NCBI GenBank assembly: GCA_018883625.1
Contig: JAHLFV010000068.1
Span: forward strand, 1 to 17,532
Length of the DNA: 17,532 nucleotides
Source: Candidatus Treponema excrementipullorum
GTDB lineage: Bacteria; Spirochaetota; Spirochaetia; Treponematales; Treponemataceae
Reading direction: 5' to 3'
Under the pieces are notes generated by a model. It worked only from the letters and a program-made list of their open reading frames with translations. It did no database searches and was not told where the DNA came from. Shown here one piece after another: positions 1 through 6,540 of this stretch (its first letter is position 1; each line of letters opens with the position of its first letter). The position numbers and the translations under genes were made by a program.

Positions 1-430
1 AAAAGAGAACAGGAGTAAGTAATACACTGCCACAAGCTTGGAAACATACCGCAATAGCAACTTTCCTAGAGATATCCAAACTCCAAACAGAAAAGATAGT
101 ACAAATGATTGTAGTGAACAACGGAATAAAGAAAGAGCCCTGAACAAAGCGGATACCGGCTTTACAGGCAGTCTTGCAAGATTTCTCAGAACCGTCATAT
201 TGATCAACAAATTTTTTCGTAAATCGAATTAACAAAACAGGAGTAACGGCGCTTATCACCAATTCTGCAATAAAGGCTGGAGCCATCAAGAATTTTAACA
301 GATTTTCTGGACTTAATGTCTTCGTCAGTAAAACCTGAATCAGAAAAAAAACAATAGAACTGAAATAAACTAAATAACTAAGGATAGTTATACTTGCTGG
401 CATTTTTGAGACAGATCTTTTGTTTTTCAT
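1..430 (-). CDS. N-terminal part of an unidentified multi-pass membrane protein (partial)
   Basis: The reading frame opens with ATG at 430 on the minus strand and stays open for 143 codons to the window edge, so the C-terminal part is missing. A Shine-Dalgarno-like AGGAG lies at 441-445, 10 bases before the ATG. The fragment starts with a short basic stretch (MKNKR) followed by about four hydrophobic segments, at residues 13-36, 48-70, 98-118 and 122-143. A charged loop near 70-95 contains FTKKFVDQYDG. This layout, a multi-pass N-terminal membrane domain whose cytoplasmic part has not yet been reached, would fit a sensory protein such as a methyl-accepting chemotaxis protein or a membrane cyclase. 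No catalytic or signalling domain is visible, so the function is a guess. It lies 80 bases downstream of trhA in the same direction and may have its own promoter in that gap. Confidence 0.72.
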   Translation of the reverse strand, partial: MKNKRSVSKMPASITILSYLVYFSSIVFFLIQVLLTKTLSPENLLKFLMAPAFIAELVISAVTPVLLIRFTKKFVDQYDGSEKSCKTACKAGIRFVQGSFFIPLFTTIICTIFSVWSLDISRKVAIAVCFQACGSVLLTPVLF

Positions 431-475
431 AACTCTTCTTCTCCTATGTAACAAGGATATCTTTTACCTTACATG

Positions 476-489
476 AATACCGGGGTATT
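476..489. promoter_or_regulatory. 14-bp palindrome, possible operator
   Basis: AATACC-GG-GGTATT is a perfect 6-bp inverted repeat around a 2-base centre. It is too tight to fold well as an RNA hairpin and is not followed by a T run, so it looks more like a protein-binding dyad than a terminator. It sits in the 80-base gap upstream of the partial membrane-protein gene. On the minus strand it directly follows a -35-like TTGAAA (494 to 489), but the -10 that should go with it (TAAGGT, 471 to 466) is poor. The regulatory role is inferred from position and symmetry only. Confidence 0.25.
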
Positions 490-510
490 TTCAAGTCACG
501 TTTTGCCAAT

Positions 511-1371
511 TTAGAACAAGTAGTATATTGAAAAAAAGTGTAATATGCTTCCAAGCATGACAAAAACATGCCAAATTGAATGAGTCCATCTGACTTTCTT
601 CATAGCATAAAAAACACATCCGACAGTATATGCCACTCCACCCCATACCAACAACTTTAAGCTAAAAGACGGCACTATTTGAACCATGGGTTTTATTGCA
701 AAAATAACAAGCCATCCCATCAAAATATAAGTGATCACAGATAATGCCCGCATTTTTTTCCCGAAAATGGCATAAAAGGTCATACCGGCAAGAGCTAGCC
801 CCCAAATAATACCGAAGAGCCACCATCCTACTGTAGGTCGTAACACAGTCAAGCAAAAAGGTGTGTAAGTTCCGGCAATTAAAAGGTAAATACAGGAATG
901 ATCAAAAACAGCAAAAACCTTTTTTGCACCATAGGGAGTTAAAGCATGATACAAAGTGGACATGAGATAAAGGATAAATAAAGAAGCACCATAAATGGCA
1001 AAGCTAGTGATATAAAATCCTTTTTCTCCCACCGGAGCATAGATCGCACCTTTAACAACTAATAAAACAAGAGCGGCAATAGCCAATCCTGCACCGATAC
1101 CATGGGTAATTGAATTACAGATTTCCTCTCCAATAGTATATCGTTTTGGAAGAGAAGCCTCATACTGTTTTTTTTGTAATTTTGCTTCCAATCTTTGGGC
1201 TTTAAGAACAGCAGCCTGTTGGTTGGTCTCATGTACATTTTCTAAATCAGCCTTAAGCTGCGTAGCCTGTTCTTTAAGCTGCTGTATCTCTTCAGCAGCT
1301 CGAACTTTTATCGCCTTAATTTCCGCCTTGAGTTCTTTTTTTGATTTTCCTGCAGGTACCTGTTCACTCAT
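511..1371 (-). CDS. trhA: PAQR / hemolysin III family membrane protein with N-terminal coiled coil
   Basis: This is a 286-residue integral membrane protein of the hemolysin III (COG1272, YqfA/TrhA) branch of the PAQR superfamily. Members are linked to membrane-fluidity homeostasis; the name hemolysin is historical. The core runs from about residue 77 to the end with seven hydrophobic spans. The family signatures are visible: GEEICNSITHG (E82, E83, N86, H90), STLYH (S138, H142), an Asp in VFDHS (D157), and HSIWH near the C terminus (H264, H268). The Ser, Asp and His residues correspond to the putative zinc site of PAQR proteins. Residues 1-75 are soluble, rich in Lys, Glu, Gln and Ala, and look like a continuous coiled coil; typical family members of about 200-220 residues lack this. 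The ATG at 1371 follows AAGGGA 8 bases upstream. It begins 10 bases after the rlmB stop and is probably the last gene of a ychJ-rlmB-trhA operon. Confidence 0.9.
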   Translation of the reverse strand: MSEQVPAGKSKKELKAEIKAIKVRAAEEIQQLKEQATQLKADLENVHETNQQAAVLKAQRLEAKLQKKQYEASLPKRYTIGEEICNSITHGIGAGLAIAALVLLVVKGAIYAPVGEKGFYITSFAIYGASLFILYLMSTLYHALTPYGAKKVFAVFDHSCIYLLIAGTYTPFCLTVLRPTVGWWLFGIIWGLALAGMTFYAIFGKKMRALSVITYILMGWLVIFAIKPMVQIVPSFSLKLLVWGGVAYTVGCVFYAMKKVRWTHSIWHVFVMLGSILHFFSIYYLF

Positions 1372-1381
1372 TTTCTATCCC

Positions 1382-2167
1382 TTATTTTTTAGTACAACGC
1401 TTTTGCCGTTTAATTTCATATAACAGCACACCCGTAGCAACAGACACGTTAAGACTATCTATGTTTCCTTCTGTGGGAATTGAAACTAAACCGTCACATT
1501 TTTCTTCCAAAAGACGGGCTATTCCATCTCCTTCACTACCCATGACAAGGGCGGTTTTATCAGGAAAAACAACCTTTTCAACAGAGGTTCCCCTAGCATC
1601 CGCTCCGTAAACCCAAAAACCGGCCTGCTTTAACAGCTCTGCACATCTTACTAAGTTTGGCACAACAGCAACGGAAACCCAAGCACTGGCTCCGGCACTG
1701 GCCCGACTAACGATTTCGTTTTCCAAGGGATTTCTGACACCACGTCGCTCAGGAAGAATAACCAAAGAAACCCCGAACTGGTCACAACTACGAATAATCG
1801 CCCCCACATTGTGAGGATCTGTAACAGAGTCTAAAAGTAACACGGTTGATTCCTGAGGCACCTGTTCTATCCACTGATAGAAATCCACAAGATTGGAAGG
1901 CCCTTGTCCTATGCCGGACACTTTTAAAACTAATCCTCGATGGTCTTGGGCTGTTTTTGATAAATCAGCTACATAACTGTCTAAAACGGATTTTTCTTTT
2001 TGCTCGCAAGATATTCCCGCATTCTGAGCTTGGACTAGAATTTTTTTTACTCTGGGACCGAGAGAAGAATAATACAAAGTAACCTCACCTTTTTTATTCT
2101 TCTCCGATGCAATAGTTCTTATTTTCTCTTCAACAGAGTGAAACCCTGTTATAAACCTATCTGCCAC
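1382..2167 (-). CDS. rlmB: TrmH/SpoU-family 2'-O-ribose RNA methyltransferase (RlmB type)
   Basis: A 261-residue SPOUT methyltransferase of the TrmH family, which uses S-adenosylmethionine to methylate a ribose 2'-OH. It most resembles RlmB, which modifies a guanosine in the peptidyl-transferase region of 23S rRNA. Residues 1-80 form the small substrate-binding domain, opening with ITGFHSVEE as in RlmB. The catalytic trefoil-knot domain carries motif 1 at 113-127 (DSVTDPHNVGAIIRS, with N120 and catalytic-type R126), motif 2 at 210-215 (GSEGDG) and motif 3 at 230-243 (IP, then SLNVSVA). SRASAGA at 154-160 is also typical. The start codon is GTG and overlaps the end of the SEC-C gene by 11 bases; AAGG lies 6 bases before it. 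Exact assignment as RlmB rather than a tRNA-acting TrmH paralogue rests on length and N-terminal style. Confidence 0.88.
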   Translation of the reverse strand: MADRFITGFHSVEEKIRTIASEKNKKGEVTLYYSSLGPRVKKILVQAQNAGISCEQKEKSVLDSYVADLSKTAQDHRGLVLKVSGIGQGPSNLVDFYQWIEQVPQESTVLLLDSVTDPHNVGAIIRSCDQFGVSLVILPERRGVRNPLENEIVSRASAGASAWVSVAVVPNLVRCAELLKQAGFWVYGADARGTSVEKVVFPDKTALVMGSEGDGIARLLEEKCDGLVSIPTEGNIDSLNVSVATGVLLYEIKRQKRCTKK

Positions 2168-2657
2168 AACAAACCTTATATTTTTTTCCTGAACCGCAGG
2201 GGCATGGTTCGTTACGACCTATTTTTCTGCCTTCCCGAACCACAGTGGTTGTCTTCAAATTACCGGTAGAATATAGCCATTTCCCGTCTATCTTTTTGAA
2301 ATATCCGGTTTCATGGTGAACATCTTTTAATCCTTTCCGGGAATACGTTGCTTCAAATTCAACCACACCTTCTGTATCATTTTCTCCGCCCTTTTCGGTA
2401 CGGAGAATCTTCAATCCATACCAATTAGACTCTTCACTCCATGCTTTTGTTGCATCATAATCAATATCTTTTTCAGTTCCTGTTGATTCGCAACTTTCCA
2501 CAATAAAGTCAATTTCATGCTTTTCATAAGCACTATATCGAGCTCGCATCAATTCTTCTGCTGTCTTTGCCAAAGCAGTACCTTTTATTATTGGCTCACA
2601 GCATTCACTGTAAGCTTTTCCTGAGCCGCAAGGGCACATTACATTCTTATCACTCAT
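2157..2657 (-). CDS. ychJ: YchJ-like (UPF0225) SEC-C motif protein
   Basis: A 166-residue protein with a SEC-C zinc-binding motif at each end: CPCGSGKAYSECC at residues 8-20 and CPCGSGKKYKVCC just before the C terminus. The segment between them begins RARYSAYEKHEIDFI and matches the NTF2-like domain of the YchJ/UPF0225 family, whose molecular role is not established. SEC-C motifs bind zinc and, in SecA, SecB. I chose the ATG at 2657 because it gives the family-like short lead into the first motif. A TTG at 2693 would extend the frame by 12 residues but coincides with a promoter -35 box. A second ATG at residue 7 is a possible alternative. There is no clear Shine-Dalgarno sequence before 2657. 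It is the first gene of the minus-strand operon and overlaps rlmB by 11 bases. Confidence 0.87.
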   Translation of the reverse strand: MSDKNVMCPCGSGKAYSECCEPIIKGTALAKTAEELMRARYSAYEKHEIDFIVESCESTGTEKDIDYDATKAWSEESNWYGLKILRTEKGGENDTEGVVEFEATYSRKGLKDVHHETGYFKKIDGKWLYSTGNLKTTTVVREGRKIGRNEPCPCGSGKKYKVCCGR

Positions 2658-2663
2658 AGTGTA

Positions 2664-2693
2664 AGTATACCTATATTTTGTCGTACTTTTCAA
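2664..2693 (-). promoter_or_regulatory. Sigma-70-like promoter for ychJ-rlmB-trhA
   Basis: Reading the minus strand, TTGAAA (2693 to 2688) and TATACT (2669 to 2664) are separated by 18 bases; each matches the consensus at 5 of 6 positions. The -10 box ends only 6 bases before the ATG at 2657, so the expected transcription start falls on or next to the first base of the start codon. With no Shine-Dalgarno sequence in that space, this predicts a leaderless mRNA. Confidence 0.6.
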
Positions 2694-2750
2694 GTCCCGC
2701 TATATATCCGTCAATTAACGGCTTTATAACATTCCTGATATAAATTTCTA

Positions 2751-2785
2751 TTGACATTATACTTTTATTACGACACATTAATACA
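2751..2785 (+). promoter_or_regulatory. Candidate promoter for the ECF S component-trkA-trkH operon
   Basis: A perfect -35 hexamer TTGACA lies at 2751-2756. The best matching -10 choices are ATTAAT at 2777-2782 (spacer 20) or CACATT at 2774-2779 (spacer 17, weak). A separate TATACT at 2758-2763 could instead serve as a -10 with a poor -35. None of these leaves room for a Shine-Dalgarno sequence, and none is visible before the ATG at 2786, so the mRNA would be leaderless or have a leader of about 16 bases. Which -10 is used cannot be decided by eye. Confidence 0.4.
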
Positions 2786-3397
2786 ATGAATTCTGCATTA
2801 TTTGAAAACAACGTAACAAAGAAAATTGCTGTTATAGGGGCATTGGGAGCTCTTACCGTATTGTTTGGACTTCTTCCTGTAATCGGATACATTCGTTTAC
2901 CCTGGGGATTGGCAATCACCCTCCTTCATATACCCACAATATTGGGAGCATTGATAGCCGGCCCTGTAGCCGGAATCGGTATCGGAATTATTTTTGGCTT
3001 GACAAGCCTTTATCAAGCAACACAAAGTGCCGGAGGCTTGGACATCCTTTTTGTGAATCCGTTGATTTCTGTTTTGCCAAGACTGTTGTTGGGAGCAACT
3101 GTCGCATATCTTTTTATGCTTCTCGTTAAAATTCGTCTTGCAAAACCGGTGGCAGCCGTTGTTGCGTCTGTTCTGAGTACACTTCTTCACACGATATATG
3201 TCAGTCTGGCTCTCTACATATTTGCCGGTTCTCAAGTAAGTCAGTTAATGGGAGGTGCCGGTTTAGGAGCTTTTATTTTGTTGTTGCTTCCTAATGCTGC
3301 TACAGAAGCTGTTACAGCCGGAATCATTTGCGGTGCAGTTGCAAGTATTCTCTTTGCTATACATACAAAAAAGTCAAAACTTTCTCAGGAAGAATAA
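2786..3397 (+). CDS. ECF-type transporter substrate-specific (S) component
   Basis: A 203-residue, strongly hydrophobic protein with about six membrane spans and a short charged tail (KKSKLSQEE). Its pattern fits the ECF transporter S-component family (Pfam ECF_trnsprt type): a HIPTILGAL segment, then a glycine-rich GPVAGIGIGIIFG turn, and NPLISVLPRLLLGA before the middle helices. S components bind a vitamin or similar small molecule and work with a shared energising module (EcfA, EcfA', EcfT). No such module is in the window, so it must be elsewhere. The substrate cannot be told from the sequence; riboflavin, pantothenate, folate and cobalamin-precursor carriers all look similar at this level. 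It lies 21 bases upstream of trkA in the same direction and is probably co-transcribed with trkAH, an unexpected partner. No vitamin riboswitch is apparent upstream. Confidence 0.82.
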   Translation: MNSALFENNVTKKIAVIGALGALTVLFGLLPVIGYIRLPWGLAITLLHIPTILGALIAGPVAGIGIGIIFGLTSLYQATQSAGGLDILFVNPLISVLPRLLLGATVAYLFMLLVKIRLAKPVAAVVASVLSTLLHTIYVSLALYIFAGSQVSQLMGGAGLGAFILLLLPNAATEAVTAGIICGAVASILFAIHTKKSKLSQEE

Positions 3398-3418
3398 ATA
3401 GAGGTCTGTTGTTGTATT

Positions 3419-4861
3419 ATGAAAATCATAATCGTTGGGGCCGGTTTGACGGGAACAGAACTGGCCAAAAGACTGATTTCTGAAAAAAACGATGTTACCA
3501 TCATCGACAGCAATGAAGATGTTATGAGGCATGTTGCCAATCGGTTGGACTGCATGTGTATTGCAGACAATGGCAACAATTTGGAAACCTTGGAACAGGC
3601 GGGTATTGCAAAAGCGGATGCATTGGTGATGCTTACCGAATCCGATGAAGTCAACATGATTACCTGTTCTCTTGCAGACACCGTTTATCCTGAAGTTACA
3701 AAAATTGCCCGGGTCAGAAATTACGATTACTATCTTGAAACCCGAAAGACTATCAGTCAACACGCAGACTCTTTTTCCGGTGAGCATCGTCCCCCATACG
3801 GTATTGACTACATGGTATATCCTGACCAAGAAGCTGCCGATGCCATAAACCAAGCCTTGGAACACGGTGCCGTCACCGAAGTTCTTACCTTTGAGAACAC
3901 AGAATTCGAAGTAATGCCCGTAACCGTTGAAGAAGGGAGCAAACTTGACGGAGCTCTCGTTCAGGATTTACGGGGATTTATAGATGTTCCTTTTCTACTG
4001 GTATACGTAGAAAACAATGAACGGTCTTTTTTACCTCACGGTTCAACAAAAATTGCTGCCGAGGATAGATTGGGAATTTTGGCAAAAAAAAATGACATGA
4101 AAAAGTTTTTGGAGCTATCCGGTTCCCACATGTCTAATCTAAAAAAAGTCGCCTTAGTAGGAGCCGGTCAAATAGGTTTTTTGGTAGCAGATAACATTCA
4201 AAATACAAAAGATTCTTTGAAAGTTTCAAACTTTCTTTCTATTTTGCGCAGACAGAGAAAAAACTTTGTCATCATCGATAAAAATGAACAAAAAGTTAAA
4301 CAAGCTGCCGAAAGGTTCCCCTCTGTACCGGTTTTCAAGGCAGATATTACGGATGAAGGGTTCATCGAAGAAGAAAATATCGCTTCATACGATCTTTTAA
4401 TTTGTGCGACTCACAATCATGAGCAAAACATTGTTGTTGCTGCTTATTTAAAATCTATCGGTGTGAAAAAAACGATTTGCTTAGTTGCCAGTTCCGGTTA
4501 TGCCGAAATAGCAAGAAGCATCGGTATTGATGTAGCAATTCCCATCAAGGACACAGTTGTAGATGCTATCATCGGACACTTGCGGGGAAAAAGTGTTACT
4601 GCAGTTCACACAGTTTCTGACGGAGAGCTGGAAATTCTTGAGTGCATTCTTTCTGAAAATTCTCCACAACTGGGTAAGTTATTAAAAGATGTAGCAGAAC
4701 CGGGGCATTTCCTTATACTACTTATGAAAAAACAAAACAGTCAGGATTTCTTTATTCCTGACGGAAACTCTGTTTTGGAAGCAGGTGACAATCTGAAGAT
4801 TGCTGTTTACAAAGAATATACCTCCCGGGTAGCTGAATTCTTAGGAAAAACCGGAGAGTAA
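3419..4861 (+). CDS. trkA: Trk potassium uptake regulatory/NAD-binding subunit TrkA
   Basis: A 480-residue cytoplasmic gating subunit that binds NAD(H) or another nucleotide and controls the TrkH potassium channel subunit. It has the full double RCK arrangement: a first Rossmann domain from residue 1 with GAGLTGTELA at 7-16 and the acidic strand end IIDSNED, a first TrkA-C domain around 145-225, a second Rossmann domain with GAGQIGFLVA at about 247-256 and VIIDKNEQ, and a second TrkA-C domain at about 395-475. It is slightly longer than the roughly 460 residues of E. coli TrkA. The start gives the usual MKIIIVGAG opening. Ribosome binding looks weak, with AGAGG at 3400-3404 about 14 bases before the ATG. 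It is followed by trkH after 9 bases, so the two subunits are made together. Confidence 0.95.
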   Translation: MKIIIVGAGLTGTELAKRLISEKNDVTIIDSNEDVMRHVANRLDCMCIADNGNNLETLEQAGIAKADALVMLTESDEVNMITCSLADTVYPEVTKIARVRNYDYYLETRKTISQHADSFSGEHRPPYGIDYMVYPDQEAADAINQALEHGAVTEVLTFENTEFEVMPVTVEEGSKLDGALVQDLRGFIDVPFLLVYVENNERSFLPHGSTKIAAEDRLGILAKKNDMKKFLELSGSHMSNLKKVALVGAGQIGFLVADNIQNTKDSLKVSNFLSILRRQRKNFVIIDKNEQKVKQAAERFPSVPVFKADITDEGFIEEENIASYDLLICATHNHEQNIVVAAYLKSIGVKKTICLVASSGYAEIARSIGIDVAIPIKDTVVDAIIGHLRGKSVTAVHTVSDGELEILECILSENSPQLGKLLKDVAEPGHFLILLMKKQNSQDFFIPDGNSVLEAGDNLKIAVYKEYTSRVAEFLGKTGE

Positions 4862-4870
4862 AAGATATTC

Positions 4871-6316
4871 ATGACCGTCTTCAGTTTTTTCAAAATTAAC
4901 TTTTTTCTCTTAGCTATTATTTCCATTTCCTTTTTGTTGCCTATCGCAGTGGCATTATATTACGGCGAATTCGAGGTTATACACGCCTTTGCTTTACCCG
5001 GTGTTTTTTGCGTAATCGTAGCTTTTATTCTTGCCCTTGTTGGTAAGAAAAAAAAGATTTCTATGATACCTAAAGATTCCTATATTGTAGTAGCTGCGGC
5101 CTGGGGTTTTGCCAGCTTTTTGGGAGCATCTCCTTTTTTGATATCAGGTACCATCGATAATTTGGCAGATGCTTTTTTTGAAAGCGTATCAGGTTTTACA
5201 ACTACTGGGGCAACAATTTTTTCAGATGTGGAATCTCTTCCCCATGCTATTAATTTCTGGCGTTGTCAAATGCATTGGTTAGGTGGCATGGGAATAGTTG
5301 CTTTAACGGTAGCTCTTATGCCTCTATTGGGTGTAGGCGGTTTTCAATTAATTAAAGCAGAAACAACAGGCCCCGAAAAAGGGAAGGTAACACCCAAAAT
5401 TGCCACTACAGCGAAAATTCTTTGGTTTATTTACCTAGCGCTGACAGTTATCCAAATAATTTTACTAAAAATTGCCGGTATGAGCTGGTTTGACGCTATA
5501 TGCCACTCCTTTTCTACTTTAGGTACCGGAGGATTTTCTACCAAAAACACTAGCATTACTTTCTACAACTCTCCTGCTATTGAATGGATTATTACTATTT
5601 TTATGATTTTAGCAGGAGTCAATTTCAGTTTATATTATTTTTTAGTCCGAGGTAAGTTGGGAGAAATCATACACAATAGTGAAATAAAAGCGTATATCGG
5701 CATCATACTTGTAACAGGAATAGGAATTACATTTTTTATTTCTGACTTGTATCCAACTCTGTCAGATGCATTCAGAATAGCTATGTTCCAAGTGGCTACA
5801 ATCATCTCTACTACAGGTTTTGCTTCCGCAGACTTTGCGTTATGGTCTTCCAGTGCAACTATTTTTATCTTGCTTCTCATGTTTATCGGTGGGTGCTCCG
5901 GTTCCACTGCAGGAGGAATAAAAGTAATCCGTTGGGTCGTTTTATCAAAACAAACGGAAAACGAGGTAAAAAAACTTCTCCATCCCCACGGAATTTTTAC
6001 TATCCAACTTAATGGCAGAGTAGGACGAAAAGATGTTGTTTTTTCTGTAGCAGCCTTTGTCTTTTTTTACTTTTTTCTTACAATGATCACCACTGCTGTA
6101 GCAACTCTCAGCGGTATAGATTTAATTTCATCTTTTACGGCAGCCCTCGCCATGATAGGAAATATCGGACCGGGCTTAGGGGCAGTTGGCCCTGTTGAAA
6201 ACTTTGGTTTCTTTGAGAGCGGCATCAAATGGTGGTTTTCCTTTATCATGTTGGCAGGTCGTCTTGAATTATACACCATGTTTATATTTTTCATGCCATC
6301 TTTCTGGAAAAAATAA
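4871..6316 (+). CDS. trkH: Trk potassium uptake channel/transporter subunit TrkH
   Basis: A 481-residue integral membrane protein of the TrkH/KtrB superfamily that forms the potassium pathway. All four pore-loop filter segments are visible: TTTGA at 110-114, STLGTGG at 215-221, STTGF at 313-317 and GNIGPG at 430-435, each with the conserved filter glycine. Other family hallmarks are HWLGGMGI at 135-142, IGGCSGSTAGG at 339-349 and LAGRLE at 461-466. Length matches the TrkH branch (about 480) rather than the shorter KtrB branch. It lies 9 bases after trkA, and a GGAG sequence inside the end of trkA may serve as its ribosome binding site. A hairpin at 6510-6531 provides a plausible end for the operon. 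The gene appears intact. Confidence 0.95.
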   Translation: MTVFSFFKINFFLLAIISISFLLPIAVALYYGEFEVIHAFALPGVFCVIVAFILALVGKKKKISMIPKDSYIVVAAAWGFASFLGASPFLISGTIDNLADAFFESVSGFTTTGATIFSDVESLPHAINFWRCQMHWLGGMGIVALTVALMPLLGVGGFQLIKAETTGPEKGKVTPKIATTAKILWFIYLALTVIQIILLKIAGMSWFDAICHSFSTLGTGGFSTKNTSITFYNSPAIEWIITIFMILAGVNFSLYYFLVRGKLGEIIHNSEIKAYIGIILVTGIGITFFISDLYPTLSDAFRIAMFQVATIISTTGFASADFALWSSSATIFILLLMFIGGCSGSTAGGIKVIRWVVLSKQTENEVKKLLHPHGIFTIQLNGRVGRKDVVFSVAAFVFFYFFLTMITTAVATLSGIDLISSFTAALAMIGNIGPGLGAVGPVENFGFFESGIKWWFSFIMLAGRLELYTMFIFFMPSFWKK

Positions 6317-6458
6317 AAGCTTTACTTCTAAGACAGCCTTTACACAACTTTCCTCATATGAAGCTTCTCGCTGGTAAACTTGTATATTATTGGTTAATCA
6401 GCAGTCTTTCTTCCATCATCTTACCCATCTCACAGACGATTCTCACAGAAGATTGCAT

Positions 6459-6500
6459 AAAAAAACCGATCCAGAGGTCGTTTATAACCTCCGAATCGGT
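6459..6500 (-). terminator. Intrinsic terminator for nifJ
   Basis: On the minus strand a hairpin pairs ACCGAT with ATCGGT (6465-6470 with 6495-6500) and, after a 3-by-3 internal loop, GAGGT with ACCTC (6474-6478 with 6487-6491). Leaving the stem, the minus strand runs into seven T residues (6465 to 6459). It sits about 40 bases beyond the nifJ stop. The rest of the 222-base gap between trkH and nifJ (6317-6458) holds no gene I can support. Confidence 0.75.
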
Positions 6501-6509
6501 CTCTAGCCC

Positions 6510-6540
6510 AAACCGGCCTTTACGCCGGTTTTAGGGTTTT
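6510..6540 (+). terminator. Probable terminator for trkH, shared with the nifJ 3' end
   Basis: AAACCGGC (6510-6517) and GCCGGTTT (6524-6531) form an 8-bp stem with a 6-base loop. On the plus strand the stem continues into a T-rich tail (TTTTAGGGTTTT), fitting rho-independent termination of the ECF S-trkA-trkH operon. On the minus strand the stem can be lengthened by pairing CCC with GGG next to the nifJ stop codon, so it may also stabilise the nifJ mRNA 3' end before the stronger hairpin at 6459-6500. Confidence 0.6.

Noticed and set aside
38..232. Plus-strand open frame of 64 codons at the left edge.
   Set aside because: It lies entirely opposite the minus-strand membrane-protein gene, has no ribosome binding site and has an unstructured composition; it is a shadow.
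511..1371. Calling the PAQR protein a true hemolysin or toxin.
   Set aside because: The hemolysin III name is historical; the motifs identify a membrane-homeostasis PAQR protein.
2694..2785. Possible vitamin riboswitch before the ECF S component, prompted by the partial hairpin CCGT...ACGG at 2708-2721.
   Set aside because: The stem is only 4 bp, it lies upstream of the promoter, and the expected leader is too short to hold a riboswitch.
3374..3865. Long minus-strand open frame (163 codons) opposite the start of trkA.
   Set aside because: trkA is unambiguous on the plus strand with full motifs; the antisense frame has no recognisable domain.
6358..6531. A plus-strand frame of 57 codons starting MKLLAGKLVYYW between trkH and nifJ, with a hydrophobic front.
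   Set aside because: It has no ribosome binding site, and its second half is made of the two terminator hairpins, so it is probably chance.
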